Origin: Stagnihabitans lacustris
Lineage (GTDB): Bacteria; Pseudomonadota; Alphaproteobacteria; Rhodobacterales; Rhodobacteraceae
Reading direction: 5' to 3'
NCBI RefSeq assembly: GCF_025950525.1
Contig: NZ_JAPDGS010000001.1
Span: forward strand, 62,001-126,000
DNA length: 64,000 bases
Shown here: positions 6,750-13,809 of the stretch, one piece after another
Position numbering within the stretch: position 1 is the first letter of the stretch
How the letters are laid out: every line of letters starts with the position of its first letter
The notes under the pieces: generated by a model
Database searches by the model: none
What the model was told of the DNA's origin: nothing
The model's input: only the letters and a program-made list of their open reading frames with translations
Position numbers and translations under genes: made by a program

Positions 6750-9700
6750 TCATGGCCCCTGGCGGGCCTCGTCCTTGCTCAGGCGGGAGAGCCAGCGCCC
6801 GGCCGGCGGATGGGCCGGGGCCTTGCGACCTTGGGCCAGCACGGGACCGGTTGCCGCCGTCCCCGGCAGGGCCGCAGGCGGGGGCTCGATGCCCCCGGTT
6901 GCGGCGGCTTGGGGCGGGGGGGATAGGTCCGGCGTGAACCAGGGCCGCAAAAGCGCCATCGGGTGGCGGCGCAGCGTCAGGCGCAGGCTCAGGTAGTCTT
7001 CCACCACCGCCTCGCCCTCGCTCATCTGCGCAAAGACCACCGCCGGTTCCGTGATCCCCTCGCCGTCCAGATCCCCCGCAAACAGCGGCAATTCGCGGCC
7101 CTTGACCAAGGCGCGGGCCTCCCACAGGGCCTCGCGCCGGGTGATCCCCAGGTCGGCAAAGGCATCGGCCTCGGCCAGGCGCTCCAGCGTGGCGGGCGAG
7201 GCCCCGGCGCGGCGCCAGACATCCTGAACCCCCGTATAGCCATTCCGGCGCGCGGCGGTGATCCACAGGGCCTCTTCCTCGGCCAGGCCGGTGATCTGGC
7301 GCAACCCCAGGCGCAGCGCGAGGCCCGCCTCGGTCTCTTCCATCACATTGTCCCAGGCCGAGCGGTTGATCGCGGGCGGCAGCACCAGAACCCCATGTTC
7401 GCGGGCATCGCGCACGATCTGGGCCGGGGCGTAAAACCCCATCGGTTGAGAGTTCAAAAGCGCGCAGGCAAAGATCCCGGGGTGGTGGCATTTCACCCAA
7501 GCGCTGGCATAGACCAGAAGCGCAAAGCTGGCGGCATGGCTTTCGGGGAAGCCGTAACTGCCAAAGCCCTCGATCTGGGCAAAACAGCGGGCGGCGAAAT
7601 CGGTGTCATAGCCATTGGCGGCCATCCCCGCCAGAAAGCGGTCGTGGAATTCGGACACGCTCCCATGTTTCTTGAACGTGGCCAGCGACCTGCGCAGCCG
7701 GTCGGCCTCGGAGGGCGTAAAGCCCGCACCGATGATGGCGATCTGCATGGCCTGTTCCTGAAACAGCGGCACGCCGAGGGTTTTCCCCAGCACCCGTCCC
7801 AAAGCGTCGGAGGGGAAGGTGACGACCTCTTGCCCATTCCGCCTGCGCAGATAGGGATGGACCATGTCGCCCTGAATGGGTCCCGGGCGGATGATTGCCA
7901 CCTGGATCACCAGGTCGTAAAAGCAGGCCGGCCGCATCCGGGGCAGGAAGTTCATCTGCGCCCGGCTTTCGACCTGAAAGACCCCCAGACTGTCGGCCCG
8001 CCCCAGCATGTCATAGACCCTTGCGTCCTCGGGCGGGAGCGTCGCCAGGGTGTAATCCGCCTGGTGGTGCTTTTGCAGCAGGTCAAAGGCCTTGCGGATG
8101 CAAGACAGCATCCCCAGAGCCAGGATATCGACCTTGAGTATCCCCAGGGCGTCGATGTCGTCCTTGTCCCAGCAGATGACGGTGCGATCCTCCATCGTGG
8201 CGTTCTCGATGGGGACAAGCTCGTCCAGCCGGCCTTCGGTGATGATGAAGCCGCCGACGTGCTGCGACAGGTGCCTGGGGAAGCCCTGGATTTCCTCGAT
8301 CAGGGACAGCGTCAGTTGCAAGCGCCGGTCGGCGGGGTCCAGGCCGATTTCGCGCAACCGCTGTTCATTCATGGTCTTCGAGGACCCAAAGCCCCAGATT
8401 TGCGAGGACATGGCCGAGAGCGTGTCCTCGGTCAGGCCCATGGCGCGGCCGACCTCGCGGACGGCGCGCTTGCCGCGGTAGTGGATGACCGTGGCGCAAA
8501 GCCCCGCGCGGTGGCGGCCGTATTTCTCATAGATATGCTGGATGACCTCTTCGCGGCGTTCATGTTCGAAGTCGACGTCGATGTCGGGGGGCTCGTTCCG
8601 GGCCTCGGAGATGAAACGTTCAAAGACCATCGTCCCGATTTCCGGACTGACCGAGGTGACGCCAAGCGCATAGCAGGTGATCGAATTGGCGGCAGAGCCG
8701 CGGCCCTGGCACAGGATGTTCCGCGACCTGGCAAAGGCCACGATGTCATGGACGGTCAGGAAATAGGGCTCGTATTTCAGTTTCCCGATCAGGTCGAGTT
8801 CGTGGCGCATCTGGGCGCTGGCACGCTCGGGCGGGCCCTCGGGGTAACGCCAGGCCAGCCCCTCCCAAGCCAGGCGGGCAAGGCGGGCGGCTGGGGTTTC
8901 GCCATCCGCGACCTCGGACGGGTATTCATAGCGGAGTTCGTCCAGGGAGAAGGTCAGGCTCTGGGCGAGGGCGCCCGCGCGGTGGACGGCGTCTTCGAAC
9001 CCGCGGAAAAGGCGCAGCATCTCGGCTTCGGACCGCAGGCGGGTTTCGGCATGGGGGGCGGCGTCAAGGCCAAGCGCCTCGATCCGGCGGCCCAGGCGGA
9101 TGGCGGTCAGGACATCAGCCAGGCGGCGGCGCGCGCCGTGGTGCATCAGGGGGCGGGCGGTGGCCAGGGTGGGGATCTGCAGGTGGTCGGCCAGCCGCGT
9201 CAGGCGGGCAAAGCGGGCGAGGTCCTGGCCGTCATAGGCCGGGGCCAGCGCCAGGTGGCAGGCGCCCGGAAAGCGGCGCGTCAAGCTTTGCGCGCGTTTC
9301 ACCCAATCGCCCGCGCCGCCCGGCACCGGGGACGTGGCTTGTGCCGTTTCCGGTCCGGAGGGGGCGCTTGTGCGGTGAGGGGGCTGGCCTGTCAGCTGGA
9401 CAGGGCAGGCGAGCTGTGCCGGCCGGGGCGGCGGCTGTGATGTGCCCGGTTCTGGGGGGGCAGGCCTTGGGGCTGTGGTCCTTGGGGCCGCAGTCTTTTG
9501 GGCCGCAGTCTTTGGGGCCGCAGTCTTTGGGGCTGTGGTCTTTGGGGCTGTGGTCTTTTGGGCGGTGATCTCCGGTGAGGCCGTCTTATGGGTTGCAATC
9601 TCTGGTGGATGCAGCAGCAGCGTCATGCCCTCGCCCCAGGCCAGAAGGTCGGTCAGGCCGATGTCGCAATCGCCCTTGGGCGCGCGGGTGCGGCCCAGGG

Positions 9701-10139
9701 TCAGGAGGCGGCAGAGCCTCCCCCAGGCGGCGCGATCGCGGGGCAGGGCCGTGATCTCCATCCCGTCGGACAGGACCAGGCGGGCGGCGGGGATCAGGCG
9801 GATCGGGGGGCCAGAGGGGGGGGGCGTCACGGGTCCCGCGCGGGGGCCAGAGTTGTGTTTGGCGTCTTGGGGGGGCTTGCGGCCCGTGACGGGGGCCCCG
9901 TCTGGCTCCCCGTCTGGCCCCCCGTCTTGTTTCCTGTCTTGTGCGCTGTCTTCGGCGATCTTGCGGGCGATTTCGCGGGCGCGGGTGTGCGCACGCACGA
10001 TGCCCGCGACAGAGTTCGTATCGGCGATGGCCAGGGCGGGCAGGCCGAGATCGAGGGCGCGGGTGATCAGCTCCTCGGGGTGAGAGGCCCCGGTGAGGAA
10101 GGTGAAGTTGGAAATGGCGCTGAGTTCGATGAAGGGCAT
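6750..10139 (-). CDS. dnaE2: Error-prone DNA polymerase DnaE2 (ImuC), remodelled and apparently lacking the OB fold
   Basis: A 1129-aa C-family polymerase for damage-induced translesion synthesis. The PHP domain opens the protein (FIELSAISNFTFLTGAS). The polymerase core is intact, with CQGRGSAANSI and the catalytic PDIDVDF. Two low-complexity segments interrupt the N-terminal part, about residues 65-112 and 183-277; the second is a T/K/A/P repeat encoded by a 15-bp minisatellite. The protein stops soon after LRRHPMALLRPWF, where relatives continue into an OB-fold domain, and ends in a short Pro/Ala-rich tail. ATG 10139 is preferred because the alternative at 10163 lies inside the SOS box. No imuA or imuB is adjacent, unlike the common imuA-imuB-dnaE2 cassette. 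Activity is likely but unproven. Confidence 0.88.
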   Translation of the reverse strand: MPFIELSAISNFTFLTGASHPEELITRALDLGLPALAIADTNSVAGIVRAHTRAREIARKIAEDSAQDRKQDGGPDGEPDGAPVTGRKPPQDAKHNSGPRAGPVTPPPSGPPIRLIPAARLVLSDGMEITALPRDRAAWGRLCRLLTLGRTRAPKGDCDIGLTDLLAWGEGMTLLLHPPEIATHKTASPEITAQKTTAPKTTAPKTAAPKTAAQKTAAPRTTAPRPAPPEPGTSQPPPRPAQLACPVQLTGQPPHRTSAPSGPETAQATSPVPGGAGDWVKRAQSLTRRFPGACHLALAPAYDGQDLARFARLTRLADHLQIPTLATARPLMHHGARRRLADVLTAIRLGRRIEALGLDAAPHAETRLRSEAEMLRLFRGFEDAVHRAGALAQSLTFSLDELRYEYPSEVADGETPAARLARLAWEGLAWRYPEGPPERASAQMRHELDLIGKLKYEPYFLTVHDIVAFARSRNILCQGRGSAANSITCYALGVTSVSPEIGTMVFERFISEARNEPPDIDVDFEHERREEVIQHIYEKYGRHRAGLCATVIHYRGKRAVREVGRAMGLTEDTLSAMSSQIWGFGSSKTMNEQRLREIGLDPADRRLQLTLSLIEEIQGFPRHLSQHVGGFIITEGRLDELVPIENATMEDRTVICWDKDDIDALGILKVDILALGMLSCIRKAFDLLQKHHQADYTLATLPPEDARVYDMLGRADSLGVFQVESRAQMNFLPRMRPACFYDLVIQVAIIRPGPIQGDMVHPYLRRRNGQEVVTFPSDALGRVLGKTLGVPLFQEQAMQIAIIGAGFTPSEADRLRRSLATFKKHGSVSEFHDRFLAGMAANGYDTDFAARCFAQIEGFGSYGFPESHAASFALLVYASAWVKCHHPGIFACALLNSQPMGFYAPAQIVRDAREHGVLVLPPAINRSAWDNVMEETEAGLALRLGLRQITGLAEEEALWITAARRNGYTGVQDVWRRAGASPATLERLAEADAFADLGITRREALWEARALVKGRELPLFAGDLDGEGITEPAVVFAQMSEGEAVVEDYLSLRLTLRRHPMALLRPWFTPDLSPPPQAAATGGIEPPPAALPGTAATGPVLAQGRKAPAHPPAGRWLSRLSKDEARQGP
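6860..6897. repeat. Dispersed 38-bp GC-hairpin repeat, copy 1 (inside the dnaE2 3' end)
   Basis: This 38-mer matches the one at 10404-10441 at 33 of 38 positions, the five differences being one internal block. Both copies end in the hairpin GGGGGC-TCGAT-GCCCCC. This copy encodes part of the Pro/Ala-rich tail of DnaE2. The other lies between dnaE2 and the EamA gene, so the two bracket dnaE2. Confidence 0.8.
9466..9570 (-). repeat. 15-bp minisatellite inside dnaE2, about seven units
   Basis: Seven consecutive 15-base units of the type TTTGGGGCYGYRGTC (plus strand) keep the dnaE2 frame and encode repeated five-residue K-T-A-A-P / K-T-T-A-P blocks on the minus strand. Two more degenerate units continue to about 9600. 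Unit number could vary between strains without a frameshift. Confidence 0.85.
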
Positions 10140-10157
10140 GGGCGCGCACTGAATTGG

Positions 10158-10172
10158 GAACATATGGCGAAC
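10158..10172 (-). promoter_or_regulatory. LexA (SOS) box upstream of dnaE2
   Basis: An exact GAAC-N7-GAAC on the plus strand (GTTC-N7-GTTC on the coding strand) sits 18 bp before the dnaE2 start. This is the established LexA recognition pattern in alphaproteobacteria such as Rhodobacter and Rhizobium, so dnaE2 should be repressed by LexA and induced by DNA damage. The ATG at 10163 falls within this box, which argues against it as the translation start. Confidence 0.85.
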
Positions 10173-10403
10173 ATACTGCCCCGTCCGGGCGCGGTCCAGT
10201 GAGTCGGAAGGGGCCGAGAATTGGGGAGCCGAGAGCTAGGGAGCCAAGCGCGGGCGGGCGGGAGCGGGGGCGGCAGTTTCCCGGGGGCGCGCTGTGGGAG
10301 CGGCCGGGTTTGGGGCCCGTGTCGGGTGCCCGAGTTGGGTGCCCGAGTTGGAGCCTGTCGCTTGCCCGCTCCGTCCTTCATCCGGGAGGCCCGGGTTCCG
10401 CAG

Positions 10404-10441
10404 TCCCCGGCAGGGCCGGTCGAGGGGGCTCGATGCCCCCG
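10404..10441. repeat. Dispersed 38-bp GC-hairpin repeat, copy 2
   Basis: Second copy of the element found at 6860-6897, with the same GGGGGC-TCGAT-GCCCCC hairpin. It lies 20 bp past the EamA gene's stop codon and could act as its terminator. The remaining sequence between this element and the SOS box (10173-10403) has no supportable gene, only short direct repeats of TGCCCGAGTTGG near 10325-10350. Confidence 0.75.
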
Positions 10442-10461
10442 AGAGCGGCGATGGGGTCGTG

Positions 10462-11373
10462 TCAGGCGGGGGTCTTGGGCGCCTCGGCCTTGGGCGCTTC
10501 CGTCTTCAGCAACAGCCCCAGCGCGACCAGCACCAGGCCAATACCGCCCAGCACGTTCAGCGGCGGGTGGTCATGGCCCAAGGCCAGCTCCCACAGGATC
10601 ACCCAGGCTGGCACCAGGTAGGTATAGGCCATGACCTTGGCCGCCGGCAGCCGCAGGGCCGCGAATTGCAACAGGACAAAGGTCATCGCCGAGGCCGCAA
10701 GCGCCACATAGACAAGGCAGATCCAGACGATCGCCGGCAGGGCGGCCCAATCGGTCGCCAGGACATCCCGCCCGCCCCAGGCCGCCAGCAGCACCAGCCC
10801 CGCCATCATCGTGCCAAAGGTAAAGGACAGCGCGCTTTCTCCGCGGTTCAACTTGCGCACCATCGGCGCATAGATCGCATGGGCGATGCAGCCGGCGAAA
10901 TAGATGACCTCGCCCCGCCCGATGTCCAGCGCCAGAGCCGCGCCGATATCGCCGCGAAAGACCACCCACAGCGCGCCAAGCGCCCCCAGCGCCAGGGCCA
11001 GGGCCATCCGCGCCGAGGTCCTTTGCCGCAAGATCACCCAGCCAAACCCCGCCGCCATGATCGGCGTCAGGGTAAAGACCGCGGCGGTCGGGATGGCCTT
11101 GGCGGTCTGCAGGCCCTTGAACATCAAGACGAAATAGGCGGCCAGAAGGGCTCCAAGCACCAGGTGGCGCCAAGGCGCGCGAAAGGCCTGGCGGGGCAGG
11201 CCGGGCCCCAGGGCGGCCACAAGGCCCACGGCGGCCCCGGCCAAGGCAAAGCGCGCCACGGTCAGGGCCGCGGGCGAGATCAGCGGAGCCGCCAGCGCCC
11301 CCAGCGAGAAAGAGCCCGCAACCAGGGCCGAGAAGGCCAGCATGGCAAGATGGCCTTGGGCGGAAGGGGTCAT
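10462..11373 (-). CDS. EamA family (DMT superfamily) transporter
   Basis: A 303-aa inner-membrane protein with about ten hydrophobic helices arranged as two EamA repeats (about residues 10-140 and 155-290), the usual length and layout for drug/metabolite exporters. Typical segments include PAALTVARFALAGAAVG and the second-repeat ending LNVLGGIGLVLVALGLLL. The C-terminus is a short charged tail (TEAPKAEAPK). The substrate cannot be predicted from sequence; relatives export amino acids, sugars or nucleotide metabolites. It is transcribed alone between two gene-poor stretches. Confidence 0.85.
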   Translation of the reverse strand: MTPSAQGHLAMLAFSALVAGSFSLGALAAPLISPAALTVARFALAGAAVGLVAALGPGLPRQAFRAPWRHLVLGALLAAYFVLMFKGLQTAKAIPTAAVFTLTPIMAAGFGWVILRQRTSARMALALALGALGALWVVFRGDIGAALALDIGRGEVIYFAGCIAHAIYAPMVRKLNRGESALSFTFGTMMAGLVLLAAWGGRDVLATDWAALPAIVWICLVYVALAASAMTFVLLQFAALRLPAAKVMAYTYLVPAWVILWELALGHDHPPLNVLGGIGLVLVALGLLLKTEAPKAEAPKTPA

Positions 11374-11809
11374 GCGGGCTCCGGGCTGGGTGGGTGGGCT
11401 GCGATGGGGGCCAGGGTGCAGGGCCAGAGGGAGAGATCCTGGGCAGGGCAGTCTTGGGGCGGGGCCGGGGGCGGGTCAAGGGGGCTCTGCCGATGTGCTG
11501 GAACAGCGCCGCAAGCCGGGGCTTCGGTCGCGCAAGCTGCCCTGCCCGGGTTGGGGGGCCAGATTGGGGAGCAGATTGGGGCGCGCGGGCCGGGGGCATT
11601 GCAGCGGGTCCTTGACCTTCAAGGGAGCCTTGGGGGCTGGCCTTGGGACGCCGCCGGGATGGTGCTCTGTCAGGCCGTCAGGGCACCGCGTCTTGCGGCC
11701 ATGTCTTTCGGCTCCCGCCCCGGGGCCGAACTTCAGGCAGCTGACGGCCCTTGCCCCCCCCGGCACGGCCCCCCCGGGGAGGCATCCGCGGACGCCCCCC
11801 AGCCCCCCG
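11374..11809. other. Gene-poor stretch between EamA and LysR genes
   Basis: These 436 bp hold no gene I can support. Frames across it give only low-complexity Gly/Pro/Arg-rich shadows. It is G-rich on the plus strand in its first half (for example the repeated AGATTGGGG near 11560-11580) and C-rich in its second half, and resembles the spacers flanking dnaE2. The EamA promoter should lie just right of 11373. Confidence 0.6.
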
Positions 11810-12697
11810 TCAAGCGCAGTTCCACCCCGCTGCGGCCTTTTTCAGCGCGGTCAGGAAGGCCTGGACCTTCAGCGTCCGGTGCAGGTCGACATGGGTCACA
11901 AGCCACAGCGGGCTTTCCCAGTCGGGGCCAAGGCGCAGGACCTCGACCAGGTCGGGATCGCCTTCGGCCTCACGCACCGGGATGAAGCCCAGGCCCAGAC
12001 CCGCCCGCACCGCAGGCGCCCAGGCCTCGGGCTCTGACACCCGCATCGTCACGCAGGTCTCGGGCACATTCTCGCGCAGCCAGCGGTTGAAGGGGGCGCG
12101 GTTCTCGGCATCGGTCGGCCCGACAAAGCGGTGGTCCGCGTAATCCGCCGCCCCCTGCGGCACGCCACGGGCCGCCACATACCCGCGGGAGGCATAAAGC
12201 CCCATTCCCATCCGCAGCAGGGGTTGCACCACGTAATCGGCGTCCTCGGGCATGGCGCCGGCGCGGATCGCCACATGGGCCTCGCCATAGTCCAGCCGAT
12301 ACAGCCGCATGTCCGAATGATAGCGGATCACCACGCCGGGATGGTCGTCCTGAAAGGCCGCAAAGATCGGCGTCAGCAGTTTCGCCATTCCCGCGATCGA
12401 GGTCACGACCAGCTCTCCGGTCACAGTCTCGCCCTGGCCCTTGATCCGGCTGACCAGCTGGGCAAATTGCTCATCCGTGCGCTGGGCGGTGGACAAAAGG
12501 TCGCGCCCCGCCTCGGTCGCCGTATAGCCGCGCGCGTGACGCTGGAAGAGCTTGGTCCCCAGCCGCTTTTCCAGCGCGTCGATGTGGCGGATCACGGTGG
12601 CATGGTGGACGCCCAGGACCTCTGCCGCGCCCGAGACGGTGCCAAGGCGGGCGACTTGATAGGCGGTGCGGATTTCGTCCCAGGTGTCGAGACTCAT
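11810..12697 (-). CDS. LysR family transcriptional regulator
   Basis: A 295-aa LysR regulator. The winged helix-turn-helix occupies residues 1-65 (AYQVARLGTVSGAAEVLGVHHATVIRHIDALEKRLGTKLFQRH), followed by a substrate-binding domain of normal size. ATG 12697 is the conserved start; upstream codons to 12838 lie in the divergent promoter region. It faces the DoxX-like gene at 12859 across 161 bp containing a tandem 17-bp repeat, the classic layout of a LysR protein controlling its divergent neighbour. The effector is unknown. Confidence 0.87.
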   Translation of the reverse strand: MSLDTWDEIRTAYQVARLGTVSGAAEVLGVHHATVIRHIDALEKRLGTKLFQRHARGYTATEAGRDLLSTAQRTDEQFAQLVSRIKGQGETVTGELVVTSIAGMAKLLTPIFAAFQDDHPGVVIRYHSDMRLYRLDYGEAHVAIRAGAMPEDADYVVQPLLRMGMGLYASRGYVAARGVPQGAADYADHRFVGPTDAENRAPFNRWLRENVPETCVTMRVSEPEAWAPAVRAGLGLGFIPVREAEGDPDLVEVLRLGPDWESPLWLVTHVDLHRTLKVQAFLTALKKAAAGWNCA

Positions 12698-12794
12698 GAT
12701 TTGCGGCTCATGCAGGGCTCTTTCTGTGCGCGGGTGAACAGGTGATGTCAGACTTGGGGGGGAGACCTTGGGTTTTGCAAGGGTCAGACTGTGG

Positions 12795-12828
12795 AAAGTT
12801 AAAGACTGGGTAAAGTTGAAGACTGGGT
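12795..12828. promoter_or_regulatory. Tandem 17-bp repeat in LysR/DoxX promoter region
   Basis: Two adjacent copies of AAAGTTRAAGACTGGGT differ at one base. They lie 98 bp from the LysR start and 30 bp before the DoxX start, so they are candidate operator half-sites for the LysR protein. A third AAACTTG echo follows directly. Confidence 0.5.
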
Positions 12829-12858
12829 AAACTTGCAAGCGAACAGGAGGATATCGCG

Positions 12859-13224
12859 ATGAAATATGTGGTGATGGGTGTGAAGGTGCTTTTGACGGCG
12901 GCCTTTGCCGCGGCGGGGCTGGCGAAACTGGCGGGCGTCGAGATGATGGTGCAGACTTTCGACGCGGTGGGCGTCGGCCAATGGTTCCGTTATGTGACCG
13001 GGCTGATCGAGTTCGGATCGGCCATCCTCCTTTGGGTTCCGGGCCTGCAGGCCTATGCGGCGGGCCTTTTGGCCTGCACGATGGTCGGCGCGATCATCGC
13101 GCATTTCACGGTTCTTGCCGCCATGGGCGCGGGGGCGGCCGTTCCGGCCATGGGTCTTCTGGTGTTGGCGGTCTTTGCGCTTTGGGCGCATCGTGATCAG
13201 ATCCCGGGTCTTGTGCGGGCCTGA
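12859..13224 (+). CDS. DoxX family membrane protein
   Basis: A 121-aa protein with four predicted membrane helices, matching the DoxX-like family: an opening helix followed by AAAGLAKLAGVEMMVQTFDAVG, the conserved FxxxGxxKL-type loop, then RYVTGLIEFGSAILLWVP. AGGAGG lies 8 bases before the ATG. DoxX-type proteins are linked to membrane redox or stress functions, but few have been tested. A smaller relative follows 66 bp downstream, and the gene is probably controlled by the divergent LysR regulator. Confidence 0.8.
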   Translation: MKYVVMGVKVLLTAAFAAAGLAKLAGVEMMVQTFDAVGVGQWFRYVTGLIEFGSAILLWVPGLQAYAAGLLACTMVGAIIAHFTVLAAMGAGAAVPAMGLLVLAVFALWAHRDQIPGLVRA

Positions 13225-13290
13225 ACCTGCAGGCTCTTGAGGTTCGACCTCTGCCCGGGGTAGGGAAATCCCTGTCGGGCGGAGGGTTTC

Positions 13291-13629
13291 ATGGCATCCA
13301 GGCTGTTCAAGATCGCGCTGGCCCTGATCTTTGCGCTGGCGGGGATCGCGCTGGCCTTGGGCTATGACCGCATGGGCCTGCGGGCACAGGCCCTGGGCCT
13401 GCCCCTTGTCGCCAGGGTGCCCGCGGGGCTGTGGCAGGTGGCGGCGGCGGTGTTTCTGGTCATGCCGGGGCGGGTCGGGTATGGCGCGCTGATGGGGCTT
13501 GTGGCTGCGGGTGCCGCGCTGGCGGCGCATCTGATGACCCTGGGGATGGATTCCGCGCCGCCCGCGCTGGCTCTGTTCCTGGCCTGCCTTGTGCTGCTGC
13601 TGCGTCATCGTGGCGACCTGCGCCAATGA
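13291..13629 (+). CDS. Small DoxX-like membrane protein
   Basis: A 112-aa, four-helix membrane protein resembling the preceding DoxX-family gene in size and helix spacing, though divergent in sequence: FALAGIALALGYDRM, VARVPAGLWQVAAAVFLVMP, then LVLLLRHRGDLRQ. A GGAGGG ribosome site is followed by the ATG. Family assignment is weaker than for its neighbour. The arrangement suggests an old tandem duplication and joint expression under the divergent LysR regulator. Confidence 0.65.
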   Translation: MASRLFKIALALIFALAGIALALGYDRMGLRAQALGLPLVARVPAGLWQVAAAVFLVMPGRVGYGALMGLVAAGAALAAHLMTLGMDSAPPALALFLACLVLLLRHRGDLRQ

Positions 13630-13645
13630 CTCCCTGCCAGTAATA

Positions 13646-13674
13646 CTTGACTCTTCCCGCGCTGCGGCTTAGGT
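13646..13674 (+). promoter_or_regulatory. Candidate sigma-70 promoter for ffh
   Basis: CTTGACT (-35-like) and TTAGGT (-10-like) are separated by 16 bases, in the form common in alphaproteobacteria. This would give a 5' leader of roughly 130 bases before ffh. Confidence 0.4.
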
Positions 13675-13809
13675 CAGCGCCAATTCCCCGGAGGCACCAG
13701 GCTTCCGGTCCCTTGGCCATGGCCGGGATCGCCATCCGTCAGCGCGTTGCGCCCACGGGTGCTTTACCGCTTTGGCCGCCAGAGTCTTTAACGCGCGATG
13801 GAGCGTATG

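Noticed and set aside
4636-6996. Long plus-strand frame (786 codons) opposite the MuiA-like gene
   Set aside because: Low-complexity Gly/Gln/His-rich translation, while the opposite strand has a signal peptide and two known domains.
6508-7000. Frameshift explanation for the missing DnaE2 OB fold
   Set aside because: Read by eye, the other minus-strand frames give only Pro/Arg/Gly-rich sequence with no OB-fold pattern, so a single frameshift does not recover the domain. An alignment would be needed to be certain.
6963-9440. Long plus-strand frame (825 codons) opposite dnaE2
   Set aside because: Composition is that of an antisense shadow, and dnaE2 on the other strand carries clear polymerase motifs.
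10140-10163. Alternative dnaE2 start eight codons upstream (ATG 10163)
   Set aside because: This ATG lies inside the exact GAAC-N7-GAAC LexA box, and the extra residues are not part of the usual DnaE2 N-terminus.
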